Shown here: in pieces, positions 34,947 through 42,345 of the stretch
Position numbering within the stretch: the first letter of the stretch is position 1
Layout of the letters: the number at the start of each line of letters is the position of its first letter
Assembly (NCBI GenBank): GCA_019356535.1
Contig: CP037918.1
Location: 1,582,315-1,646,314, forward strand
Reading direction: 5' to 3'
Source of the DNA: Chromatiaceae bacterium
Lineage (GTDB): Bacteria; Pseudomonadota; Gammaproteobacteria; Chromatiales; Chromatiaceae
DNA: 64,000 nucleotides
The notes under the pieces: generated by a model
Seen by the model: only the letters and a program-made list of their open reading frames with translations
Database searches by the model: none
What the model was told of the DNA's origin: nothing
Position numbers and translations under genes: made by a program

Positions 34947-36177
34947 CGACCGGGAGCCCCAGGTTCTCACCGTCCATCAGGCCAGGGAGAAGATTCTCTC
35001 ATCGCTGCCCCCTCTGCAGGGTGAGGAGCGGGTGGCCCTGCGCTCTGCCCTAGGCCGGGTGCTCGCGCGCGACGTGATCTCGCCCATCAATGTACCGGGC
35101 CATGACAACTCCGCCATGGACGGCTACGCCCTCGACAGCAGCCAGCTGCCGGAAGATGCCTATGTCGACCTGGAAGTGATCGCCACCCTGCCGGCGGGCG
35201 GCCGTTTCAACGGCACCTGCGGCCCCGGCCAGTGCGTGCGCATCATGACCGGCGCCCCCATGCCGGCGGGCACTGACACCGTAGTGATGCAGGAGCATGT
35301 ACTGGCGCTCGAAGACGGCCGGATACGCATTGGCAGCGGACACCGCCGCGGCCAGAACGTGCGCAGCGCGGGCGAGGACATCGCCGCGGGCAGCGCCGTG
35401 CTGCATGCGGGCCAACGCCTCACCCCGGCCGATCTCGGCATTCTCGCCTCCATCGGCATCGGCGAAGTCTTTGTGCGCCGACGCGTGAGAGTGGCCTTCT
35501 TCTCCACCGGCGATGAGCTGCGTGGGATTGGCGACCCGCTGGGCGAAGGCGAAGTGTACGACAGCAACCGGTACAGCCTGTACGGCATGCTCCGCCGCCT
35601 CGACGCCGACATTCTCGACCTGGGGGTGGTACGCGATGAGCCGGAAGCGCTGCGCGAGGCGTTTCAGACCGCCGGGCAACTGGCCGACGTGGTGATCACC
35701 TCGGGCGGCGTCTCGGTGGGCGAAGCCGACTACACCAAGCCCATACTGGAAGAGCTGGGCGAGATGGGTTTCTGGAAGATCGCCATGAAGCCCGGACGTC
35801 CCCTCGCTCACGGAAAGCTGGGAGACGCCCTCTTCTTCGGGCTGCCGGGCAACCCCGTGGCAGTAATGGTCACCTTCTATCAGTTTGTGCTGCCGGCGCT
35901 GCACCAGCTGGCCACCGGAACACGCTGGAAGCCCTTCATACTCGATGCCGTCTGCACCTCACCGCTGCGCAAGCGGCCGGGACGGTTCGAGTTTCTGCGC
36001 GGCGTATTCTCTCAGCAGGACGACGGCTCCTTTGTCGTGGAGAGCGTGGGACGGCAGGGCTCCGGCATCCTCACCTCCATGAGCCGCGGCAACTGCTTCA
36101 TCCTGCTGGACGAAGAGCAGGCCGATGTCAATCCGGGTGACAAAGTGCGGGTGCAACCGTTCGCCACACTGTTCTGA
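34906..36177 (+). CDS. moeA: Molybdopterin metal-transferase MoeA (copy 2, tungstate operon)
   Basis: 423 residues from ATG 34906, preceded by AGGAG inside the end of mobB. All MoeA motifs are present: INVPGHDNSAMDGYAL, CVRIMTGAPMPAGTDTVVMQEHV, FFSTGDELRGIG, VYDSNRYSLYGML, VITSGGVSVGEADYT and FFGLPGNPVAVMVTF. It differs throughout from the copy at 28952-30202. Lying in the tup operon, it could be specialised for tungstate insertion, as proposed for paired MoeA proteins in other tungsten users. It is the last gene of the operon. Confidence 0.95.
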   Translation: MQSHIIRTAPSCADDREPQVLTVHQAREKILSSLPPLQGEERVALRSALGRVLARDVISPINVPGHDNSAMDGYALDSSQLPEDAYVDLEVIATLPAGGRFNGTCGPGQCVRIMTGAPMPAGTDTVVMQEHVLALEDGRIRIGSGHRRGQNVRSAGEDIAAGSAVLHAGQRLTPADLGILASIGIGEVFVRRRVRVAFFSTGDELRGIGDPLGEGEVYDSNRYSLYGMLRRLDADILDLGVVRDEPEALREAFQTAGQLADVVITSGGVSVGEADYTKPILEELGEMGFWKIAMKPGRPLAHGKLGDALFFGLPGNPVAVMVTFYQFVLPALHQLATGTRWKPFILDAVCTSPLRKRPGRFEFLRGVFSQQDDGSFVVESVGRQGSGILTSMSRGNCFILLDEEQADVNPGDKVRVQPFATLF

Positions 36178-36425
36178 CACATTGGTCACTTAAGGAAGCT
36201 CTGAACCAGTCTCCAGTTTCTGCCTTGCAAGCGAAACCATTTTGGGCCTTTCACGAATCGTGTGGGTAGCGCGGTCGCTGGATCGCGCGCTCATGATTGA
36301 ACCTGAGGTCGATATGGAGCAGCTGGGCACAGATGATGGACGAGATCCACCGTTGCAGCGAAGGGCGCGGCTGTACCCAGAGCATGACTTTACGCCATTT
36401 GGGCGTCATCCTGAGCCCCGCCTCA

Positions 36426-36640
36426 TCTAAGGCGCAATTCTGGGAACGCTTTGCCAAAGCGCCCCTGACCAAACGGCAAATCGAAATTCTGAACCGGCTG
36501 CTGGACGGTTTCGAGCGCAAGCTCATCTTCTCGAAATAGGTCAGGACCGCAAAGTGTTCGCCATATACCGCCTACCGCAACCTACTCGGCCCGATCAACC
36601 GTAGCCGAGCTCCTGGTGAAATAGCTCAACGAGCCGGACA
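36426..36640 (+). pseudogene. Fic-family protein C-terminal relic
   Basis: SSKAQFWERFAKAPLTKRQIEILNRLLDGFERKLIFSK matches, in short segments, the C-terminal linker and HTH start of Fic-domain proteins. A TAG then replaces the usual Trp of SKW, and VRTAKCSPYTAYRNLLGPINRS continues the HTH after the stop. The Fic catalytic domain (HxFx(D/E)GNGR) is absent. The rest of the 36178-36783 gap shows nothing I can name. Confidence 0.5.
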
Positions 36641-36783
36641 TGAATGTGACGTTCCTTCTGCCCTAGAGGAGACGGGTGAAACATCCTGGCCATACGGCCA
36701 CCGGGCAGGACCTGCGGGCGACAGCACCGGCAGTTACGTTCGGGACCCGCCAATTCCGTGATGCTGACGGCTCCCCAAGGCGT

Positions 36784-38112
36784 TTAGTGGAGCGGAATGG
36801 TTAAGCGGGCGCGGGTGCCTCCTCCCTCTCTCGGCAACAGCTCCACCCGCCAGCCATTGCTGGTAGTCAGCTGACGCACGATAGCCAGCCCCAGGCCACT
36901 CCCGCCAGTTTGGCTGCTGCGTGATTTTTCCAGCCGAAAGAAGGGCTGAAAGACCGCTTCGCGCTGTTCGGCGGGGATTCCAGGCCCCCGGTCCAGAATC
37001 TCGATGATGAGCCTTTCTTCATCGCAGCGGCACTCTACCCGCACCGGCTTGCCTTCCCCATAGCGAAGCGCGTTTTCCAGCAAATTGGAGACGCAACGCT
37101 GCAACGCCAGCGGGTTGAGGGTGACCACGCAGTCCGTATCTGATCTCCATTCCACCACCTGATTGCCACGTCGAACCGCGGCGATGATCTGCAGCAGGGC
37201 CTCGGCTACATTGGTGGGTTCCTTCTCCTGATGCGCCAGCCCCCGGTCCACCTGCAATGCCTGGCTGATCAGGCGATCCACCGCTTCGAGATCCCTGTGG
37301 ATACCGGCCATCAGTTCTGGATTGCCGCCGTCATCCGGCAACATGGCCAACGCCAGCTGAATCTGGGTCAATGGCGTGCGCAGATCATGGGAGATTCCCG
37401 CCAGCAGCGTGGTCCGATTGGCAATCAGTTCACGTACCTGGACGCTCATGCGGTTGAACTCCCGTGCCAGCACTACGAGCTCTTCCGGGCCCTCCTCGGG
37501 AACGGGGTCAGGCCACTCTCCCCGGCCTATTCGTTGCGCTGCCTGATAGAGTCTTTCGATGGGAACCGTAAGGCGGCGGGTGAGCAACACCGCCGTGAGA
37601 AAGGTCAAACCGAAACCGGTGGCCAGCAAAACAAAGAAGGCCATTGAAGGCTGCACCCCAATGCGGGAACGTGGGAACCCAAAGCGCACCATCCCTTCCT
37701 TGAGTGGCACATCTACCCAGAACCACTCTTCCCCCCTTTCATCCATGCTCTGCAAAAGCGGGATCTCTCTACCATATACCTGCGCCAGGGAATGCTTGAG
37801 TAGATGAAGATAGGGCAGCAAGCTGTCCGACACGGGCAATGGCGGGCGCTTTTCGGTTGCCACCAAACCATGCTTGTCGAGGACTCTCTGGGCAAAGGTG
37901 GGGCGCGCTTCGGAGGAAAGCTGTTCCCACTGTTCAGCGGCATGAACGATGATACTGGCCAGATCGTCGGTGGCCCGCTCCCCCAGGGGAACTACCATGT
38001 AATAACCCAAGGTGGAGAGCACGATGACCATGAAGCCAACCGAAACCCCTCCGATGGTGAAGAGAATCTTCCAGAAATAGCTCCTTAAACGGGGCCGCAT
38101 GAAGTGAGTCAC
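36784..38112 (-). CDS. EnvZ-like sensor histidine kinase
   Basis: 442 residues. TM1 (~15-40), a ~115-residue periplasmic loop, TM2 (~157-178), HAMP (~178-230), and HisKA with H242 in LAGISHDLRTPLTQIQLALAML. The ATPase part has NLLENALRYG, ILDRGPGIP, FQPFFRLEKSRSSQTGGSGLGLAIV and a final GGGTRARLTIPL. An ATG at 38112 or MRPRLR at 38100 could start it. It overlaps the response regulator stop by ATGA, so the pair is co-translated. Its divergent neighbours are a cytochrome c'-like protein and an outer-membrane protein, the likely targets. The signal is unknown. Confidence 0.94.
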   Translation of the reverse strand: MTHFMRPRLRSYFWKILFTIGGVSVGFMVIVLSTLGYYMVVPLGERATDDLASIIVHAAEQWEQLSSEARPTFAQRVLDKHGLVATEKRPPLPVSDSLLPYLHLLKHSLAQVYGREIPLLQSMDERGEEWFWVDVPLKEGMVRFGFPRSRIGVQPSMAFFVLLATGFGLTFLTAVLLTRRLTVPIERLYQAAQRIGRGEWPDPVPEEGPEELVVLAREFNRMSVQVRELIANRTTLLAGISHDLRTPLTQIQLALAMLPDDGGNPELMAGIHRDLEAVDRLISQALQVDRGLAHQEKEPTNVAEALLQIIAAVRRGNQVVEWRSDTDCVVTLNPLALQRCVSNLLENALRYGEGKPVRVECRCDEERLIIEILDRGPGIPAEQREAVFQPFFRLEKSRSSQTGGSGLGLAIVRQLTTSNGWRVELLPREGGGTRARLTIPLH

Positions 38113-38810
38113 TCATCCACCGAAAGGATATACCCTACGCCCCGTATAGTACGCAGATAACGGGGATGAGAGGGGTCGTCCTCGATCTTCTTGCGCAGAC
38201 GTCCCACACAAACATCGATGCTACGATCAAAGGGGGTGTAATCGTAGCCCTTGGTCATCTTCAACAGTCTCTCCCGGCTCAAGACACGGTTGGCGTTCTC
38301 GGCCAGAACCCGTAACAGTTTGAACTCACCGGCGGTCAAGGGTATCTCTTCCCCGTCACGGTAGAACTTGTGTTGCTGCACATCCAGCCGAAAAGGGCCA
38401 AAGGCATAGCGTCCACTCTCTTCTCTTTCCAGCGCTTCCTTCGTCTCACTACAACGGCGCAACACCGAGCGAATCCGCGCCAGCAACTCTCGGGGGTTGA
38501 AGGGCTTGGTCAGGTAGTCGTCCGCACCCATCTCCAACCCGACGATACGATCGATGTCCTCGCCACGAGCGGAAAGGATGATGATGGGAATATTCCACTG
38601 CTGACGGACCCGCCGCCCGATGGAAAGCCCATCCTCACCGGGGAGCATCAGATCCAGGATGAGCAGATCCACCTTCTGCCGACCGAGATAGCGGTCCATG
38701 GAGGTGCCGTCTTCTACCGCCTCGACCTCATATCCCTCTTGTGAAAGATAAGACTTGAGCAACTTCCGCAACTCTGGTGCGTCATCCACCACCAGCAACC
38801 GCTTGTTCAT
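38109..38810 (-). CDS. OmpR-family response regulator
   Basis: 233 residues from ATG 38810 (MNKRLLVVDDAPELRKLLKSYL), with GGAGA upstream. Receiver phospho-site D53 in LLILDLMLPGEDG, switch Ser in ILSARGEDIDRIVGLEMGADDYLTKPFNPREL, and a C-terminal winged helix (TAGEFKLLRVLAENANRVLSRERLL, DRSIDVCVGRLRKKIEDD, RTIRGVGYIL). It is the first gene of the pair with the EnvZ-like kinase. The target is probably the divergent gene at 39277, whose upstream region has direct repeats of the OmpR-box type. Confidence 0.95.
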   Translation of the reverse strand: MNKRLLVVDDAPELRKLLKSYLSQEGYEVEAVEDGTSMDRYLGRQKVDLLILDLMLPGEDGLSIGRRVRQQWNIPIIILSARGEDIDRIVGLEMGADDYLTKPFNPRELLARIRSVLRRCSETKEALEREESGRYAFGPFRLDVQQHKFYRDGEEIPLTAGEFKLLRVLAENANRVLSRERLLKMTKGYDYTPFDRSIDVCVGRLRKKIEDDPSHPRYLRTIRGVGYILSVDE

Positions 38811-39276
38811 ACCGTCTCCAAAACAGGCAAAACGGTTTCGATGATGTATCCAAGGCAACTCCAATTGAGTCCGTCTGGCCGCCCGCCCCGATTCGGCAGC
38901 AGGATAGCCTAGGCCAAACCTCAAGGAAGGCGACTGAACAGGCTCGACAAACCCCTGAAATAACCCATGAGCTCGCATCTCGCGCCTGTCGGGACCGATA
39001 ACTGTGTTGAAGTCATTTGCGATCGATAGACTTCACCTTGTTATCTATGCCAGTCGCTACCAGCTTCGTTCATTAATACTTCATGGACTACTTAATTACG
39101 GTCACCCAAAAAATCCCGGACTCATATCATAGCACCCTGACCAAAGGACGCCTCTAACCGATACAAAATTGAAACACTTTTTTTACCTTCCGTTACCTTG
39201 CTGCCAACGTACCGACAAGGGGGGGCGCTATCTTCTATTCAAACCCTACTATCACCATCAACAAGGAGCCAATCCG
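38811..39276. promoter_or_regulatory. Divergent control region with TTACCTT direct repeat
   Basis: 466 bp between the response regulator and the cytochrome-like gene. TTACCTT occurs at 39183-39189 and 39193-39199, starts 10 bp apart (one helical turn), the arrangement used by OmpR-family dimers. A TATCTT lies at ~39229 and could be the -10 of the rightward gene. The left half is AT-rich around 39040-39140. No gene is present here. Confidence 0.5.
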
Positions 39277-39888
39277 ATGAGCATTATCTCTCTATCGGCC
39301 CTACGTTACATCCGCAAACTCTCTCTTTCTGTCACTCTGGCAGTAAGCAGCCAGTTACTCGTGCAACCAGTCCATGCTGCCGATCCGGGGGTGGAAGACC
39401 TGAAAGAGGTACTGCAGTCGCAAGTGGCCCTGATGAAGCCCGAACTGCAGGAGAAGGTGAAGGGCCTCTCCACCGATACCAAGATGATCCTCATGTCCAT
39501 CCTGGCCATGCACAACCGCTACAGCGACCGCGCCACTCTACGACAGGTCATGACCGAAATACTGGCCGATTTCCAGAGCATCCTCGCCGGCATCATGACC
39601 GACAACCCGGAACATGCCGCCGATGCGGCCCGCCGGCTGGCCAATCACCGGATTCCCGTAGGAGGACTGTTGCCCTATCTCGGCATGGAAAACATCAATG
39701 ATGAGCGGTTGGCCACGTTGGAGGGGTTCAACAGTACGGTAGAAGGAAATGCTCTCAAGCTGGCCGAAGCAGCTGACGCAGGGGACATGGCCAAGGCGGC
39801 CTCCCTGCTGACCAATATCGCCACAGGCTGTGTAGCTTGCCACACGGTCTTCCGCGGGCAGCCTGGGGTTTCCGATCTGCTGCGATGA
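39277..39888 (+). CDS. Cytochrome c'-like periplasmic c-type cytochrome
   Basis: 203 residues from ATG 39277 with AAGGAG upstream. The signal peptide spans ~1-34 (ends VHA). The mature part is helical: VEDLKEVLQSQVALMKPELQEKVKGL, DFQSILAGIMTDNPEHAADAARRLANHRI. It has a single haem motif CVACH near the C-terminus (TGCVACHTVFRGQ). That four-helix pattern with C-terminal CxxCH is the cytochrome c'/c556 style. It could bind gases or carry electrons. It is probably co-transcribed with the outer-membrane protein downstream and controlled by the divergent two-component pair. Confidence 0.85.
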   Translation: MSIISLSALRYIRKLSLSVTLAVSSQLLVQPVHAADPGVEDLKEVLQSQVALMKPELQEKVKGLSTDTKMILMSILAMHNRYSDRATLRQVMTEILADFQSILAGIMTDNPEHAADAARRLANHRIPVGGLLPYLGMENINDERLATLEGFNSTVEGNALKLAEAADAGDMAKAASLLTNIATGCVACHTVFRGQPGVSDLLR

Positions 39889-40101
39889 AACATTCACCGA
39901 ACCGCTGAACTCTGACCGACGTTCAGTCCGGTGCCATCCAACAACTACATGACAAGGCACCAGGCATCGAACCATTCGAGAACAGCCCGGTTGACTCCTC
40001 CGGCAGCCACCCCCGCACCCAAGCCCACCACCGACAAACAAAGGGGTTGGCTGCCGGGCAGCCCCAATCGACACAGCCCTATCCACCTGAGGAGGAAAAC
40101 C

Positions 40102-41259
40102 ATGAGAAACCATCTCTCTCTGCTGACAAGCATCTTGCTGGTTTCAACCCTCACCCCCCAAGCATCGCCGGCTCTGGAAAACGGCAGCAGCTATGCCAAT
40201 GCCACCTTTGAGCAACGCCTGGCCCTCTCCAAACGGATCAAAGCGCTTCGTGAGCTGAGAAAGAAACTTCCCGTCCCGGTTCCTTCCGGTCTGTTCGGCG
40301 TTTATGCCTTCCCCAAGAAGGGCCAGGGCGTGGCGGGTGTCGTCTACCAACATCACCAGTTCGAGGGGCTCATTCAAGGAAGCAATTCGGTCTCGGCAGA
40401 GCATGTCGTCACCACCGCCCCCAACCGCTTCTTCGGCGATCCCCTGCAGCCCCCCACGCTGCGGGTGGTGCCGAAACGGGCCGAGGCAGACGTGATCTTC
40501 CCTTTTGCCAACTTCGCGGTGACCGAGAAGCTGGCCCTGGTGGGACTCATTCCCCTGGTGCACAAGAAAACCACCCTGGAAACTTTCGCCGGAGCGGTGG
40601 GAACCCAAAAACTCGGCACCAACACCGTGACATCCAAGGGACTGGGCGACATCAAATTCGGCTTCATCTATAAACTGCACAACGATGACGATTATCGACA
40701 TAATTTTCTTCTGGACCTCGGATTGAGCGCCCCCACCGGGAGCATCACCGAGGAGGACTACAATCTGACCCCTGTGGGCACCAAGGTGAAGACCCGACTG
40801 GCCTATGGCATGCAGCTCGGTAGCGGCACCTGGGATGGACTTCTCGGCCTGGTCTACTGGGGCAAGGAAAAGAAGTGGGGATGGGGTGCCCAGTACCTTG
40901 CCACCCTTCCCCTGGAGAGCGAAAACAGCGAAGGGTGGCGCTACGATGACCATCACTTGGTGACCGGTTGGCTCTCATACAGTTGGGATCCCAACTGGGT
41001 CACCTCGATACGTCTGCGCGGAGAAACTCAGGGCAAGATCCACGGCATCGATCCCAATATCTACGGCCCCGGTCTGGGCGCAAACCCCGACAACTATGGC
41101 GGCGATCGGGTGGAAGTCGGCTTTGGCATCAACTGGATGCCAGCGATGGGTAACAACCTCGGCATCGAGGTGCTGCTGCCGATCTATCAGGATCGCAATG
41201 GCGTGCAGGCCAAGCATGATTTCAGCTTGGCTATCAGCTGGCGACATGGCTTCTTCTAG
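40102..41259 (+). CDS. Outer-membrane beta-barrel protein (phenol-degradation MetA/transporter-like)
   Basis: 385 residues from ATG 40102 with GGAGG upstream; the longer frame from 39931 lacks a start signal. Signal peptide ~1-24 (SPA). After a helical region (FEQRLALSKRIKALRELRKKL) the sequence alternates in amphipathic strands with aromatic girdles (FGFIYKLHNDDDYRHNFLLDLGLSAP, GLLGLVYWGKEKKWGWGAQYLATLPL) and ends in a Phe (SWRHGFF), the typical outer-membrane insertion signal. It resembles the MetA-pathway/'transporter' barrels of proteobacteria. The ligand is unknown. It follows the cytochrome gene by 213 bp. Confidence 0.82.
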   Translation: MRNHLSLLTSILLVSTLTPQASPALENGSSYANATFEQRLALSKRIKALRELRKKLPVPVPSGLFGVYAFPKKGQGVAGVVYQHHQFEGLIQGSNSVSAEHVVTTAPNRFFGDPLQPPTLRVVPKRAEADVIFPFANFAVTEKLALVGLIPLVHKKTTLETFAGAVGTQKLGTNTVTSKGLGDIKFGFIYKLHNDDDYRHNFLLDLGLSAPTGSITEEDYNLTPVGTKVKTRLAYGMQLGSGTWDGLLGLVYWGKEKKWGWGAQYLATLPLESENSEGWRYDDHHLVTGWLSYSWDPNWVTSIRLRGETQGKIHGIDPNIYGPGLGANPDNYGGDRVEVGFGINWMPAMGNNLGIEVLLPIYQDRNGVQAKHDFSLAISWRHGFF

Positions 41260-41261
41260 GT

Positions 41262-41403
41262 TCAGAGACTGCCCCACTTGACCAGCGCACACTGCTCCGG
41301 CGCCTTGCGCTCGATCTGAATGGTGGAATGATGAATACCGAAACAAGCCTCCAACTCACGGGCAGCGCGCCGGAGCGACTCGTCTTCGCTCCCTCCCTGG
41401 AGT
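41262..41403 (-). pseudogene. Cation diffusion facilitator, C-terminal fragment
   Basis: The minus-strand frame reads [40 protein letters not shown] in pieces and ends at a TGA (41264-41262). The (F/G)IHH(S/T)TIQIE block is the conserved end of CDF zinc/cadmium exporters. The 5' part is gone: the sequence switches to an IS3-type end at ~41403. This is a gene cut by IS insertion at the left edge of the accessory island. Confidence 0.65.
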
Positions 41404-41582
41404 GAACCGCCCCAGGTTCCCGGAGACTCCATTTCTTGAGAGGATAGAGTCTATGGACACGAACAAGAGATATTCCCCTGAGGTCCGGGAACGGGCGGTT
41501 CGCATGGTGTTCGAGCATCAGGGAGAACATGAGTCACAGTGGGCGGCGATGACCTCCATCGCGGCCAAGATCGACTGTGGAG
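41403..41582 (+). mobile_element. IS3-family element, left-end fragment with orfA start
   Basis: TGAACCGCCCC at ~41403 looks like an IS3-type terminal repeat. The frame from ATG 41453, [20 protein letters not shown] followed by [22 protein letters not shown], is the N-terminus of an IS3 OrfA (HTH). It is cut at ~41580, where the next element begins. OrfB and the right end are missing. Confidence 0.75.
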
Positions 41583-41860
41583 TTACCCCAGTTTAGTGGA
41601 CAGTTCATCATTTGGGGCCTGAGCCCCGTCCTTGTGCCGGATTTGCCGTCGCGCGAAGTTGATCGGTGACAGATAGCCCAGCGACGAGTGCCGACGATGC
41701 TGCCGGTTCGAACTCCCAGGCCAGTGACTCCGGACTCCCTCCAGGCCGCACCAGCTCGACCATCTGTTGCCAGAATTCCGGCGGATACGGTTTTCTTGTC
41801 TTGCCCATTTCCAGACACCTCCTCTCAAATCCTCAGGTGTCCACGAAAACGGGTCAACTC
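41581..41860 (-). mobile_element. Internally deleted (miniature) IS3-family element
   Basis: About 280 bp bounded by related ends: plus-strand TTACCCCAGTTTAGTGGACA at the left and its inverted relative TGACCCGTTTTCGTGGACA at the right. Inside, on the minus strand, ATG 41808 starts MGKTRKPYPPEFWQQMVELV (OrfA N-terminus). Shortly after, in another frame, RRHSSLGYLSPINFARRQIR gives the OrfB C-terminus. Everything between is deleted. It cannot transpose by itself but could be mobilised in trans. Confidence 0.7.
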
Positions 41861-41929
41861 CAGGTCCCGCCATGCACAAGCTGTTGGCCATCATCAATGC
41901 CGTGTTCCGAGGCTCGATACCATCAAGGC
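41861..41929 (+). pseudogene. Transposase C-terminal scrap (IS110-like)
   Basis: MHKLLAIINAVFRG resembles the last helix of IS110/IS116-family transposases. Only ~15 codons are readable before the sequence changes to the duplicated sdaA fragment at 41930. Confidence 0.35.
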
Positions 41930-42086
41930 TCACGCCGCCGCCCCCCTAGCCCTGCACAGCGACGGGCAACACTTCATGCCCCTCGACCACTGTATCGCCG
42001 CCCTGAAACAGACCGGGGAAGAGATGTCCACCAAGTTCAAAGAGACCTCCCAGGGAGGGCTGGCCGTTAGCATCATCGAATGCTGA
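41930..42086 (+). pseudogene. Duplicated 3' end of sdaA
   Basis: Near-identical to the last ~170 bp of the sdaA gene at 11821-11987, including the [12 protein letters not shown] coding stretch and the IIEC-TGA end. A ~10-bp gap near the left end shifts the frame relative to sdaA. There is no promoter or start, so it is non-functional. The similarity continues past the stop to ~42324. Confidence 0.85.
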
Positions 42087-42175
42087 GGACGCCCGTGACG
42101 ACAAACCCCATGACGGGGCGACACCAGGCCGCGTTTTGCTGAATTCTGGCCTGTCCAGTCAGCTTGAAGGTGTTC

Positions 42176-42324
42176 ATGCGTCACGGGCAAATTTCCGGGG
42201 TCATCAAAGACACCGAGCGCGCGAAGGGCTCCAAGCGATCACGCTGCACGGCAAGCCGGTGGCGGTCATGCTGTCGCGAGAGCACTACGAGCGGCTGACC
42301 GGCCGGGTGAATCGCACTGGTGGC
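42176..42324 (+). pseudogene. Phd/YefM antitoxin relic, second copy
   Basis: Homologous to the relic at 12077-12361. QAITLHGKPVAVMLSREHYERLTG is intact here where the other copy has a stop, but the N-terminal AKARLSEV part is deleted and the frame is shifted. Similarity fades just before the end of the ATPase gene at 42346. Confidence 0.65.
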
Positions 42325-42345
42325 CTTCACCGGACTTCCCTTTCC

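Noticed and set aside
41688..42086. 132-codon frame ending in sdaA-like sequence
   Set aside because: It joins IS-derived antisense residues to the duplicated sdaA tail by chance. There is no plausible start or promoter, so it is annotated as a pseudogene fragment.
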